From Emergencia sp. 1XD21-10 (GTDB taxonomy: Bacteria; Bacillota; Clostridia; Peptostreptococcales; Anaerovoracaceae), in the NCBI RefSeq assembly GCF_009936045.1, contig NZ_QWEQ01000002.1, forward strand, positions 186,001 through 250,000: 64,000 nucleotides of DNA, given 5' to 3'. The first letter of the stretch is position 1, and every line of letters starts with the position of its first letter. The notes below the pieces were generated by a model, which saw only the letters and a program-made list of their open reading frames with translations, was not told the origin of the DNA and made no database searches. Shown here piece after piece: positions 43,267 to 52,250 of the stretch. A program made the position numbers and the translations under genes.

Positions 43267-44064
43267 TCACGATCCACTGGACTGATAGCTTCGCACACCA
43301 AACCGCCATAAAAGCCACGCCGGCGCCATAAACCAGCATGCCAGAAGCGGCACAAATACAAAGAATCTCGAGGTTTCCTGTCCAATCAAATAGAGAAACG
43401 GATAATACTGCACCAGAGCATAGGGAATCACAAAAGTCGTAATCTGCAATATCTTTTTTCCATAAACACCCATGGGATATTTCCCGTATTCTCTGGCACC
43501 GTCAATAAAAATATTCATAAACTCCAGTCCTTCCAAGGTAAAAAAACTGAATGCCGCATAGATCAGAAACATGGCTGAAAATACCACAATACCACCTACA
43601 AGCATATTGATAATGGTAAGAACCTTTGTAATATCCCACGAAACGCCACCAGCTGAAATCCCATATACGAACATCACTACTGCCTGCAGCATCCTTCCCA
43701 TACGCGTCAGTTCAAATTCACTTCCAAGCACCTGCAAGACTTCACTTTGCGGTCTAACCAGAACACGATCAAACTCCCCCGTTCGTACCATATCTGGAAA
43801 CATATCAAAGCCTCTGGCGACCATTTCTGCCAAAGAAAACTCAAGCAGCAAAATAGAAAAGCACAAAAGCACCTGACTGTATGTAAAGCCTTCCACCGCT
43901 GAAAATCTTTTAAACATAAAAAGGATTCCCAAAAAAACGTTAAAAGATACCAAGAACTGCCCCACAGCTGTAAGGAGAAATGATGCCTTGTACTGCATGG
44001 CTGAGCGCACGCTGATGGACACATAATGCCCGTAAAGCCTGACTGCTTTTTTTATTTTCTTCAT
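43267..44064 (-). CDS. ABC-2 type permease, second subunit
   Basis: The 265-residue membrane protein has about six membrane segments and the ABC-2 (DUF990-like) pattern: F-D-M-F-P-D-M-V-R-T-G-E-F-D-R-V-L-V-R-P. It has a matching subunit just upstream and forms the heterodimeric membrane part of the exporter. ATG 44064 (GGGAGGGTG upstream) is chosen; a longer frame would overlap the partner gene. The substrate is unknown. Confidence 0.85.
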   Translation of the reverse strand: MKKIKKAVRLYGHYVSISVRSAMQYKASFLLTAVGQFLVSFNVFLGILFMFKRFSAVEGFTYSQVLLCFSILLLEFSLAEMVARGFDMFPDMVRTGEFDRVLVRPQSEVLQVLGSEFELTRMGRMLQAVVMFVYGISAGGVSWDITKVLTIINMLVGGIVVFSAMFLIYAAFSFFTLEGLEFMNIFIDGAREYGKYPMGVYGKKILQITTFVIPYALVQYYPFLYLIGQETSRFFVFVPLLACWFMAPAWLLWRFGVRSYQSSGS

Positions 44065-44069
44065 CGTTA

Positions 44070-44873
44070 TCACCCTCCCTGCACCACGGCACTTTTTTCT
44101 GCCTTTCTGCACAAAATCTTTCCCATCAAGGTAATTACAACCAGCCAAAAGATCTGAAGACTGATAGCCTGTACCAGTTCAGTGCCATTAAGGCTTCCGC
44201 TGTAAATCCTCAGAGGAACGTTTTGCATAGCTGCAAAAGGTAGCATCTCCAGCACCTTCGCCAACTTCTCTGGAAAAAACGGAATGGGAATAATTGCACC
44301 GGCAAGAAAATCTATGGCAGAAGTAAAAACCATGCGAACACCTCGAGGCGATATGGTAAAAAAAGCAAGAACATAAATCAGCATACATACCGATACGGTC
44401 ACTGCAAGTCCTAATACCATCGCTGCCAGAAACAACATAAAATACGGCAAACTGGCTGGCATGCACAGCCCGTAAGGCGCAGGCACAAATACCGCAATCA
44501 GCAAAATAGGAAAACACCGCAAAACTGCCCGCGACAGCCGATTTGCAACGCTTCTTGCAAACCACATATTATAGATGTCAACAGGTCTTGCCAATTCATA
44601 GGCAAGATTTCCCTTTCTGATTGCCTCAAAGATTTCCCCTTCTAACATCCAGACCGCAAAAAAAGCGAGAAACGCCTGCTGCAGCCACACATAGGAAATC
44701 GTCGCAGAGAGTGACATGGGAAAAGCTGCAGCGTCTGCCTCGTAAAAAGCGCTGAAAATCATAACTTCCATGAGTCCCCAAAAGAACTGGGTACAGACGC
44801 CTGCCAGGGCTGCTGCACGGTACTGCATACCCATGACAAAGCGCAGTTTGAAAAAAGATAAATACTTTTTCAT
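44070..44873 (-). CDS. ABC-2 type permease, first subunit
   Basis: The 267-residue membrane protein has six predicted segments and the family pattern E-A-I-R-K-G-N-L-A-Y-E-L-A-R-P near the middle. It lies 12 bases after the ATPase gene and five bases before the other permease gene. The two subunits are only loosely similar. Such ATPase-permease-permease trios export lipids, drugs or ions in Firmicutes. Confidence 0.85.
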   Translation of the reverse strand: MKKYLSFFKLRFVMGMQYRAAALAGVCTQFFWGLMEVMIFSAFYEADAAAFPMSLSATISYVWLQQAFLAFFAVWMLEGEIFEAIRKGNLAYELARPVDIYNMWFARSVANRLSRAVLRCFPILLIAVFVPAPYGLCMPASLPYFMLFLAAMVLGLAVTVSVCMLIYVLAFFTISPRGVRMVFTSAIDFLAGAIIPIPFFPEKLAKVLEMLPFAAMQNVPLRIYSGSLNGTELVQAISLQIFWLVVITLMGKILCRKAEKSAVVQGG

Positions 44874-44885
44874 CTTATCACCGCC

Positions 44886-45674
44886 TTAAATATCATAGGC
44901 GTGATACAGCTGTGCAATGGTTTCGTCAATGTTAGCATTCCCTTTTTGGATATCTGCTAGGATTCCATCCATTAGGATTTTCCCCTTGCCGATGAGAATA
45001 ATCCTTCCTGCTAAGGCCTCGATGTCCTGCATATCGTGGGTCGTTAAAATCACCGTGGTGCCATGTTCTTTATTCTGCCGTTTTATAAAATCTCTGACCG
45101 CCAGTTTTGACACAGCGTCAAGTCCGATAGTCGGTTCATCCAGAAACAATATACGAGGTCTGTGCAGAAGGGAGGCTGCAATCTCACAGCGCATCCGCTG
45201 CCCCAAAGAAAGCTGCCTTACCGGAGATCGCAAAAGCTGCGACAGATCTAAAAGTTCCGTCAGTTCTTCAAGACTCTGTTTGTATGTTGCGGCAGGAATG
45301 TCATAAATATCTTTCAGCAGAGAAAAAGAATCGATAACCGGCACGTCCCACCAGAGCTGTGAACGCTGTCCAAAAACAACGCCAATTTCGCGCACATGAT
45401 CAATCCGATTCCGATACGGTACTCTACCGTCAACCAAAACCTTTCCACTGTCCGGCGTCAAAATACCACTGAGAATCTTAATGGTAGAACTTTTTCCTGC
45501 TCCATTTGGGCCGATATAGCCGACCATCTCCCCATCTGCTATAGTAAAATTGACATCATCCAGGGCATGCACTGTTTCATATTCTCTGCGAAAAAGCGCC
45601 TTGCAGGCTTCCTTCAAACCTGCGTTTCTTCGGGCAATCCGGTAGGTCTTGCTCACATGTTCCATAGTAATCAT
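44886..45674 (-). CDS. ABC transporter ATP-binding protein
   Basis: The 262-residue ATPase has Walker A G-P-N-G-A-G-K-S-S, a Q-loop G-Q-R-S-Q-L, the signature L-S-L-G-Q-R-M, Walker B I-L-F-L-D-E-P-T-I-G-L-D and the H-loop T-T-H-D. It resembles NatA/DrrA-type exporters. GGAGTG precedes the ATG. It is the first gene of a three-gene exporter. Confidence 0.92.
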   Translation of the reverse strand: MITMEHVSKTYRIARRNAGLKEACKALFRREYETVHALDDVNFTIADGEMVGYIGPNGAGKSSTIKILSGILTPDSGKVLVDGRVPYRNRIDHVREIGVVFGQRSQLWWDVPVIDSFSLLKDIYDIPAATYKQSLEELTELLDLSQLLRSPVRQLSLGQRMRCEIAASLLHRPRILFLDEPTIGLDAVSKLAVRDFIKRQNKEHGTTVILTTHDMQDIEALAGRIILIGKGKILMDGILADIQKGNANIDETIAQLYHAYDI

Positions 45675-45741
45675 CGCACACTCCTTCCTGCTTCAATACA
45701 AAAACGTAGGATTATGATTATACCAAGGATAGTGATATCTG

Positions 45742-45926
45742 TCAATTAAAACTATTCTCGTAAATATCAAGGAACACTGTCACAAATCTTGCCTGCGCCT
45801 TTTCTTCTTCTGTTCCAGAAGTCACCTGCCAGCCATAAGCTTTATATAGCTGATAAGTGAATCTTGTTAGCGGTGGCAATGAAAATTCATCACGAATTTT
45901 TGCAATACCTGCAAGTACTGTACAGA
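45742..45926 (-). pseudogene. Gene fragment next to tRNA-Arg
   Basis: A frame ending D-I-Y-E-N-S-F-N-stop has protein-like composition (L-T-R-F-T-Y-Q-L-Y-K-A-Y-G-W) but no start codon or ribosome binding site; further upstream it runs into the tRNA terminator. It may be the 3' scrap of a lost gene. I do not recognise the family. Confidence 0.3.
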
Positions 45927-45927
45927 T

Positions 45928-45953
45928 AAAAAAAACAGACAGCTTTCGCTGTC
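45928..45953 (-). terminator. Terminator of tRNA-Arg
   Basis: GACAGC / GCTGTC with a 4-nt loop (GAAA on the minus strand) and a TTTTTTTT tail, directly after the CCA end. Confidence 0.85.
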
Positions 45954-45958
45954 CATTT

Positions 45959-46034
45959 TGGTGCGCCAGACAGGAATCGAACCTGCGGCCTTCACATTCG
46001 GAGTGTGCTACTCTATCCCCTGAGCTACTGGCGC
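45959..46034 (-). tRNA. tRNA-Arg (anticodon CCG)
   Basis: The sequence folds into a cloverleaf: GCGCCAG / CTGGCGC acceptor stem, a D arm (GCTC...GAGT), the anticodon loop CTCCGAA (anticodon CCG), and a GGTTCGATTCC T-loop region. CCA is encoded. One G-A mismatch sits at the top of the anticodon stem. Confidence 0.95.
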
Positions 46035-46170
46035 ATAGTATAAATAGTATACCATATATTTCTATAAAAATCAAAACTAAATTTATTCAACGCAGATAAC
46101 ACTGTCTATTTTATGTTTATCAGCTACGAGAAATAATAACACGTTCATTCGTTTCTCGTGGACTTCTTTC

Positions 46171-47046
46171 CTAGTCCTTATTAATCTCTGTAAAGCCTTT
46201 TCCGCTGCCCCAAACGGTTTCCACATGAAGCACGGTGACAAATGCCGCTGGATCCACAGAGGCTAAAAATCGTTTAAGCAGCATACTTTCTCGCGGAGAA
46301 CACAATACAACCAACTCTTTCTTTGCTTTTCCAGTAAATTCGCCTACTGCGGTTCTGCTGGAAACACCACGATTCAGCTCTTTCATTACAAACTCAATAG
46401 TCTGTGCCGATTTTTCTGTTAGAATATTGACCTGTACAATCTTCGTCTCAAAACCATAGATGATAAAATCTACTAATTTAGAGGCAATGAACTGAGTTAC
46501 CAGTGCATAAAGCGCAATATTGCGTCCAAAAATAAAAGCAGAAACTATAATAATTGCAGCGTCCAGTGCTAGAAGGATTTTACTTAAATCCACTTGCGGC
46601 ATCAGTTTTTTCTTCAAAATTGTAGCGATAGATTCTGTACCGCAAAAAGCATAGCCTCGCCAAAAGACAATACCATTGCAGACGCCGGAAAACACCCCGC
46701 AGAAAATAGCTGCCAAAATAATATCCTTTTCCTCCAGCAGCTGAAAATCAAAAAGCTCCATGACAAACATCACAGCAGGATACAAAATAGTTACTGCAAG
46801 AACCTTCTTTGCCTCCTGAAGACCCAAGGTCACCAGCACTACAATCAGAATCAGAAATGCGCCCGCATAGTACGCCAGCGAAAAATTGATGTCTACATAA
46901 TTTTGTAGAATCCGCACAAGACCCGTCAGACCTCCGCTGGTCAGTCCATTTGGAATCATCACAGCTGTTGTTGCAAAAGCGCCGACTGCACATGCAATCA
47001 GGAGAAATATAAAATTAATCAGTTTTTCTTTTACTGTTTCCTTCAT
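46171..47046 (-). CDS. YitT-family membrane protein (DUF161/DUF2179)
   Basis: The 291-residue protein has five to six membrane segments in the N-terminal 200 residues (L-I-A-C-A-V-G-A-F-A-T-T-A-V-M-I-P-N-G-L-T-S-G-G-L pattern) and a soluble C-terminal DUF2179 domain. The family is common in Firmicutes; substrates are unknown. Its start overlaps the end of the methyltransferase gene by 32 bp and GAGAGG precedes it, so it is probably co-transcribed with it. Confidence 0.88.
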   Translation of the reverse strand: MKETVKEKLINFIFLLIACAVGAFATTAVMIPNGLTSGGLTGLVRILQNYVDINFSLAYYAGAFLILIVVLVTLGLQEAKKVLAVTILYPAVMFVMELFDFQLLEEKDIILAAIFCGVFSGVCNGIVFWRGYAFCGTESIATILKKKLMPQVDLSKILLALDAAIIIVSAFIFGRNIALYALVTQFIASKLVDFIIYGFETKIVQVNILTEKSAQTIEFVMKELNRGVSSRTAVGEFTGKAKKELVVLCSPRESMLLKRFLASVDPAAFVTVLHVETVWGSGKGFTEINKD

Positions 47047-48370
47047 ATAAAAACCTCTCGAAAGTAGTATTGCCCAAAATATCTACTACTTTAACACTAA
47101 TATGACTTCCCAGTGCGGTAATTTGTTCGCAGGTCGTCTCCAAACGCCCCTTTTCTCTGACAAAAACTGCCTGGGGTCTGTGCACGCCGTCATCTGGATT
47201 ATAAGCAAAGTCCACGCTCCAACTATCAACCATTTGCAGCGAATCCTCTGCCAATATCTTTTCAAGATTTGCCCGCGCCTTGTCTTCTACGACACCACTT
47301 AGCTTCCGTTCCTTTAATGAAATCAAACTGATGCACTGCCGCACCTTATCATCGGGAAGAAACTCCCTCTTCAAATTTAGCTGTACAGCCATATTTGATC
47401 CTTTAGCGGAAGCATTTCCTGCAAGACGGTAAACCTGAAAAGACGCCTCTTGCTCTATAAGACGATGGATCGTACTTTCACACGCTAAAGATCCCAGATC
47501 ACACCCGATAAAACGTCTGCCCATCTTTTCTGCCACTGACGGAAGTGTCCCGCTGCCGCAGAAAAAATCCGCACACAGATCGCCTTTACGAGTGCAGCTT
47601 TCAATCATTCGCTGAATCAGCTGTTCCGGTTTTTGGGTCGCATAACCAGTCCTCTCTTTGGACGTCCTTCCTACCATGTCAATGTTCCAGACGTCTTTCA
47701 TGTTGACCATAGTATACCACCCTAGATCATCTTCATACTCTCTGACACCTTTAAAACGATATGGTTTGTAGCCTCTGTTATAAGACTTTTCCTGCAATGG
47801 ATAAAATTGATATCTACGGCTCTTTGCATAAACTAAAATCGTATCGTGCTTCCTAGAAAAATGCTTTTTACTGGTGCCTCCCGACTTGTAGTTCCAAATA
47901 ATCTCATTGACAAAATTCTTTTCGCCGAAGATCTCATCCATAAGAATCTTGGCATAATGCACTACATGCCAATCAAGATGCAGCCACAAAAGCCCTGTAT
48001 CTGCCAGAAGATCCCGCATCAAATAAAGTCTTGCCGTCAACATTTTCAAATAAGCAGAAATCCCCTGCTCCCACTTGTCATCGTAAGCATGATACTTGAT
48101 GTTTTCATCGCCCGCTTTTATCACAGCATCATAATTTGACTTGGAATAAAAAGGAGGATCGATATAGATCATCTGCACTTTACCTGCCATCTCCTTCTGC
48201 AGAAGAAGGGATTTCATCACAGTCATATTATCCCCACAGCAGATAAGGCTTTCCATATCACTATGACTTCCGCAAACCTCTTCAGTCAAAACAAGCGGCT
48301 TATCTTCTGCCTTTTGATACGCCTTTTCGCCCTCTGCCATGATCTTTGTGAACTCTTTGATCAGACTCAT
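47015..48370 (-). CDS. Orphan beta-class DNA methyltransferase
   Basis: The 451-residue enzyme has motif IV D-P-P-F (71-74, in I-Y-I-D-P-P-F-Y-S-K-S-N-Y) first and motif I F-F-C-G-S-G-T (near 255) later, the order of beta-class N6-adenine or N4-cytosine methyltransferases; the segment between them would be the target recognition region. No restriction gene is nearby, so it is solitary. Proteins of this type are often annotated as type III modification subunits. ATG 48370 has GAGGCAGAA upstream and overlaps the YgiQ gene by 71 bp. Confidence 0.85.
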   Translation of the reverse strand: MSLIKEFTKIMAEGEKAYQKAEDKPLVLTEEVCGSHSDMESLICCGDNMTVMKSLLLQKEMAGKVQMIYIDPPFYSKSNYDAVIKAGDENIKYHAYDDKWEQGISAYLKMLTARLYLMRDLLADTGLLWLHLDWHVVHYAKILMDEIFGEKNFVNEIIWNYKSGGTSKKHFSRKHDTILVYAKSRRYQFYPLQEKSYNRGYKPYRFKGVREYEDDLGWYTMVNMKDVWNIDMVGRTSKERTGYATQKPEQLIQRMIESCTRKGDLCADFFCGSGTLPSVAEKMGRRFIGCDLGSLACESTIHRLIEQEASFQVYRLAGNASAKGSNMAVQLNLKREFLPDDKVRQCISLISLKERKLSGVVEDKARANLEKILAEDSLQMVDSWSVDFAYNPDDGVHRPQAVFVREKGRLETTCEQITALGSHISVKVVDILGNTTFERFLYEGNSKRKTD

Positions 48371-50153
48371 ATTTTCTGCCTCTGCCTCCCAAAAGCACAC
48401 CGACCAGATCTTCCCGTCCGGCTTTTTTCAGTGCTTTCATTACTATGCCTCTATTCTCCGGTTTATGATAATGAATCAGCGCCCGCTGCATTTTCTTCTC
48501 TTCTAAATCCTTTGCAACGTAGACAGGCTCCATCGTAAAAGGATCCATCTCTGTATAATACATGCAGGTTGCCAAAGTCGCAGGCGTCGGATAAAAGTCC
48601 TGCACCTGATCCGGTACAAACCCGTATTCCTTTAAAAACAGCGCCAGTTCCACCGCATCATCAAGGGTACTTCCTGGATGAGAACTGATCAGATAAGGAA
48701 TCAGATACTGCTTTAGACCCAGCTGCTGATTGATTCTGCGGTACTTGTCCGCAAAAGCGATAAAAACCTCTTTTGCCGGTTTTCTCATATGGTAAAGCAC
48801 TCTTTCTGTGATATGCTCCGGCGCTACCTTCAGCGTGCCGCTGACATGATATTTGCACAACTCCCGCAAGAAAGCATCGTCCTTATCTGCCATCACATAG
48901 TCATAACGGATTCCGGAACGGATGAAGACTTTCTTAACGCCAGGAATTTGGCGAATTTCTCGCAGCACCGCTAGATACTCTTTATGATCTACTTCCATAT
49001 TTTTGCAAGGTCTCGGATACAAGCAGTCCTTGTCCTTGCATACGCCATATTCCAGCTGCTTCTTGCACGCCGGATATCGGAAATTGGCCGTGGGTCCGCC
49101 CACATCGTGAATATATCCCTTAAAGTCTGGCTTTTGCGTCAGTGCCCTTGCTTCCGCTACAAGGGATTCCTTACTCCTGCTTCTTACCTGTCTGCCCTGA
49201 TGATACGTAAGCGCACAGAAACTGCAGCCGCCAAAGCATCCTCTTGCCGAAACCAGACTGAACTTAATCTCGGAAAAAGCGGGAATCCCGCCTGCCGCTT
49301 CATAGATAGGATGAATTTCATTTTCGTAAGGCAGTTCGTATACATCGTCGAGTTCCTGTCTGCTAAGAGGCGGTTGCGGTTTGTTCTGTATCACATACAG
49401 AGAATCCGCATACTTCTCGACAAGTCGCTTTCCATTGATATTATCGTTGTTTCTGTAAGCCATGGCAAAGCTCCTGCAGTAAGCTTCCTTTGATCCCGTG
49501 ATTTCCTCATAGGAAGGAAGTACCGCCGTATCCTCATCCTGCTCAAAGGATTTCGCCTTATAACAGGTGCCCTCGATCCATGTAATATCTTTGACATCAA
49601 TCCCCGCTTCCAGCGCTTCTGCAATCGCAACTACGGCACGCTCGCCCATGCCGTAAATCAAAAGATCTGCCTTTGCATCCAGCAAGATAGACCTGCGAAC
49701 TTTGTCGCTCCAATAATCGTAATGTCCCAGGCGGCGCAGACTGGCTTCGATGCCACCGATGATGACCGGCACATCTTTGTATGCCTCTCTTGCCCTATTG
49801 CTGTAAACGATCACAGCCCGGTCAGGTCTGTTACCGCTAATACCGCCCGGCGAATACTCATCGACCTTCCGTTTTCGCTTAAAGACAGAATAATTGTTCA
49901 CCATAGAATCTACAACACCGCCGTTGATTAAAAATCCCAGACGAGGTCTTCCGAAACGCCTAAAATCCTCAGCGCTTTTATAATCCGGCTGAGGCAAAAT
50001 CGCCACCTTATACCCATGACTTTCTAAAAGACGACCGATGATTGCAGTTCCAAACGAATGATGATCCACATAAGCATCTCCGCTGACCAGAACAAAGTCT
50101 ACCTGGCTCCAGCCTCTATCCTCTATCTCTTTTTTCGTAACTGGTAAAAACAT
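48300..50153 (-). CDS. YgiQ-family radical SAM protein
   Basis: The 617-residue protein has the UPF0313/YgiQ N-terminal domain and the radical SAM cluster C-F-G-G-C-S-F-C in the middle, followed by the typical I-R-S-G-I-R-Y-D-Y and a C-terminal R-K-P-A-K-E region. Its reaction is unknown. The start overlaps the Nudix gene by 38 bp, and the end overlaps the methyltransferase. The C-terminus is basic (G-R-K-G-V-S-K-G-R-R). Confidence 0.93.
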   Translation of the reverse strand: MFLPVTKKEIEDRGWSQVDFVLVSGDAYVDHHSFGTAIIGRLLESHGYKVAILPQPDYKSAEDFRRFGRPRLGFLINGGVVDSMVNNYSVFKRKRKVDEYSPGGISGNRPDRAVIVYSNRAREAYKDVPVIIGGIEASLRRLGHYDYWSDKVRRSILLDAKADLLIYGMGERAVVAIAEALEAGIDVKDITWIEGTCYKAKSFEQDEDTAVLPSYEEITGSKEAYCRSFAMAYRNNDNINGKRLVEKYADSLYVIQNKPQPPLSRQELDDVYELPYENEIHPIYEAAGGIPAFSEIKFSLVSARGCFGGCSFCALTYHQGRQVRSRSKESLVAEARALTQKPDFKGYIHDVGGPTANFRYPACKKQLEYGVCKDKDCLYPRPCKNMEVDHKEYLAVLREIRQIPGVKKVFIRSGIRYDYVMADKDDAFLRELCKYHVSGTLKVAPEHITERVLYHMRKPAKEVFIAFADKYRRINQQLGLKQYLIPYLISSHPGSTLDDAVELALFLKEYGFVPDQVQDFYPTPATLATCMYYTEMDPFTMEPVYVAKDLEEKKMQRALIHYHKPENRGIVMKALKKAGREDLVGVLLGGRGRKYESDQRVHKDHGRGRKGVSKGRR

Positions 50154-50775
50154 ACTCCGTCCTCACTGTTTCAATAATATCTCCTGTAATTCTGGCAGTC
50201 AATCCCCAGATTACTCTGCCGTCAATATCATAGATTGGAATATCCCAGCGCCCTACACGCCATGAGTAATCTCTGCCTATGCCTATCTGCTCATAAGGAA
50301 AATCCTCGTCGATGGCAGTATAAACCTTCTCGGAAAAAACCTTAGGCTGAATGCGTTCAAGGTCCGATACGCGAACCAAAAAAATTTCTTCCACCTCATC
50401 CTTCTGCAGTTTTGCACATAGATAATCTGCATACTGCACAACGCCTAAATAAGTATACAGCGTGTAGTTGGCATAACCGTAAAGTATGTTTCCCGGTCCA
50501 ATAAGCGTGACCTTGTCCTTGGGAATACCGATTTCCTCAAAGGTTTCCCGAAGCGCACAGTCCTTTGGATTTTCTCCATCTTCCACGTGCCCGCCGGGGA
50601 AACAAATCTCACCAGGCTGTGATGCCATGTTCTTTGCTCGCACCTCGTAAAGGATGTAAAGCTGTCCATCTTTTTCTACAAAAGGAACCAGCACTGAGAA
50701 ATATCGATGATCGCCAATAGCAGCAGGCTTTCTTCGTTCAAAAGTTTTCTTGACGTCAGTCAATGTCAACTGCAT
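50116..50775 (-). CDS. Nudix hydrolase, CoA pyrophosphatase-like
   Basis: The 219-residue protein has a full Nudix box, G-G-H-V-E-D-G-E...R-E-T-F-E-E-I-G-I (61-84), preceded by a Y-E-V-R-A...Q-P-G-E-I-C-F-P segment like the NuCoA motif, which suggests CoA or NADH pyrophosphate hydrolysis. It heads the operon with YgiQ, the methyltransferase and YitT. A terminator separates it from the next gene upstream. Confidence 0.88.
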   Translation of the reverse strand: MQLTLTDVKKTFERRKPAAIGDHRYFSVLVPFVEKDGQLYILYEVRAKNMASQPGEICFPGGHVEDGENPKDCALRETFEEIGIPKDKVTLIGPGNILYGYANYTLYTYLGVVQYADYLCAKLQKDEVEEIFLVRVSDLERIQPKVFSEKVYTAIDEDFPYEQIGIGRDYSWRVGRWDIPIYDIDGRVIWGLTARITGDIIETVRTEYVFTSYEKRDRG

Positions 50776-50790
50776 TTCATACCCCCATGA

Positions 50791-50818
50791 AAAAAATAAG
50801 GGCGGATAACCGCCCTTT
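50791..50818 (-). terminator. Terminator of the small P-loop gene
   Basis: AAGGGCGG / CCGCCCTT with a 4-nt loop followed by TTATTTTTT on the minus strand. Confidence 0.8.
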
Positions 50819-50828
50819 CTTTGAGAAA

Positions 50829-51251
50829 TTAGTTAAGAATCTCGTATTCTGAGAAGTCTACGCCGATCATCTCTTCCTTTTCGGCACTGAGGCTCACTAC
50901 AAAGTTCATGCCGTAATTCTTGGAAATGTTCTTCAGTCTGGTTAAGAACTCAGGAATATCTCCCAGGGAGAAGTCTGCATGCTTCAGAATGCTATCGATG
51001 AAAATAGTCTCGATATCGTGGTCAGAGCTGATGATTCCATAGATGAAACCTATGTACTCGTCACAGTTAGTAATATGCTCATATTCTTCCATGCATACAA
51101 CTCTGATTCTATATTTCAAATCGTACATTAATCTTGAATTCTTATTGATAAAGATAATGCTTCCGTTGCTGTTCTCAATCTGTTCGTTAGCAAGATCAAT
51201 CATCTGCTTCGTCTTGCCTGTTCCTTTATGTCCAATTAATAATTTAACCAT
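50829..51251 (-). CDS. Small P-loop ATP-binding protein
   Basis: The 140-residue protein begins V-K-L-L-I-G-H-K-G-T-G-K-T-K, a Walker A motif at residues 7-14, and has a Walker B-like E-T-I-F-I-D-S. It lacks other domains. It matches small NTPases of Firmicutes sometimes named PilT-like; no role in the Tad system should be read into this. Its own promoter and terminator make it a single-gene unit. Confidence 0.75.
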   Translation of the reverse strand: MVKLLIGHKGTGKTKQMIDLANEQIENSNGSIIFINKNSRLMYDLKYRIRVVCMEEYEHITNCDEYIGFIYGIISSDHDIETIFIDSILKHADFSLGDIPEFLTRLKNISKNYGMNFVVSLSAEKEEMIGVDFSEYEILN

Positions 51252-51323
51252 TATTATTGTCCTCCCGTTCTTTTGTTATTAGTGTTATTATACACTACCA
51301 GCGCAGTACATTCAATGTTTTTT

Positions 51324-51389
51324 TTAACGAAAAACACGTCGTAAAAATGTATTCAATAAATCCAATGGTAAAATGATAGCTCTGGTCAT
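51324..51389 (-). CDS. 21-residue peptide after the LytTR regulator
   Basis: ATG 51389 lies 11 bases after the stop of the LytTR gene, with a strong site AAGGGAG seven bases upstream. The peptide starts M-T-R-A-I-I-L-P-L-D-L-L-N and ends R-R-V-F-R, an amphipathic, positively charged helix pattern. Translation coupling with the regulator gene looks likely. No known family was recognised. It could be a signalling peptide precursor, a small membrane peptide, or a short coding region of chance. Confidence 0.5.
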   Translation of the reverse strand: MTRAIILPLDLLNTFLRRVFR

Positions 51390-51400
51390 GGTAAACTCCC

Positions 51401-52135
51401 TTAGATATATTTCTGCGTTCTCATGCAATAAGCGGTATACTTTTCTAAGCACTCTTTTCTTCTGCGGCGGCTGATAAGCAGCACCTTATCACTAGGCTTG
51501 CCGCCCGACTTTTCCGGTACGTTCTTCAGGAGAATTCTGTCATCGTAAAAACTGCTGATATGCTTGCAGTTGACAATCTGTCCTCTGCTGATGCAGATAA
51601 ATCCAAGCGGCTCCAGCTTCGCTGCAAGCGCCCCAACCTTCTGCTTGCCAATATTCTTGACTCTTCCATCTCTTAGGTGTGCGTCAGCATAGCCCGTATC
51701 AGCTTCAATCCAAACGATTTCGTCCAAACAACCGCTGCTGCCGTCCGGATAAGTAAAAGACTTGTTCGCAAAAATCAAATTAACGCCCGTATCCAAAAAC
51801 CCTGCCAAATCATCGTACTGCGGTGGTTTAGATACAAAACCGATTACATTGACATTAAACGCTCTGAGGACATTGTACATATGACTGGTCGCAAAAATAA
51901 TCAGTGGTCCCGCACCTCGTCTGGCTAATTGGTTCTTGATATCAATACCGTTTATGGCGCCCATCTCTATATCAAGAATCAGAATATCCGCATCCAGTGG
52001 CTCTGCGAGAACATCCTGCGGATGGGTGGTCGTTTCAAGTTCCGCCTCGATATCATTCTCCCGCAAATAGCGTTCGCATAATTTTTTTAATTCCTGAATA
52101 TCACTAATCTGGTCATCACAAATGATAATTTTCAT
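51401..52135 (-). CDS. LytTR-family response regulator (orphan)
   Basis: The 244-residue regulator has an N-terminal receiver domain (acidic D7-D8, phosphoacceptor D55 in I-L-D-I-E-M, S-K-P switch lysine) and a C-terminal LytTR DNA-binding domain (I-V-W-I-E-A-D...I-S-R-G-Q-I-V-N). It is the AgrA-like type. No histidine kinase or AgrB/AgrD gene is adjacent. A promoter (52216-52244) and tandem 20-bp repeats (52251-52290) lie just upstream, consistent with self-regulation. Confidence 0.9.
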   Translation of the reverse strand: MKIIICDDQISDIQELKKLCERYLRENDIEAELETTTHPQDVLAEPLDADILILDIEMGAINGIDIKNQLARRGAGPLIIFATSHMYNVLRAFNVNVIGFVSKPPQYDDLAGFLDTGVNLIFANKSFTYPDGSSGCLDEIVWIEADTGYADAHLRDGRVKNIGKQKVGALAAKLEPLGFICISRGQIVNCKHISSFYDDRILLKNVPEKSGGKPSDKVLLISRRRRKECLEKYTAYCMRTQKYI

Positions 52136-52215
52136 AGGTAACCCCCAAAGACATTACATATTACAATATCATTTTACCATAAAAGCAAATATCAGAAAAG
52201 TATCTTTTCGCTTTT

Positions 52216-52244
52216 ATTATACAATATGACAAATCCCCCTACAA
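52216..52244 (-). promoter_or_regulatory. Promoter of the LytTR gene
   Basis: On the minus strand TTGTAG (52244-52239), 17 bp, TATAAT (52221-52216). The weak -35 suits activation by the LytTR protein bound to the repeats directly upstream. Confidence 0.6.
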
Positions 52245-52250
52245 CCAAAA

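Noticed and set aside
46021-46074. Coding frame running through the tRNA-Arg gene
   Set aside because: The frame is an accident of the tRNA and its terminator; only the downstream scrap at 45742-45926 looks protein-like.
50829-51251. Role of the P-loop protein as PilT of the Tad system
   Set aside because: It has only Walker motifs, is 34 kb away from the Tad operon, and lacks PilT domains.
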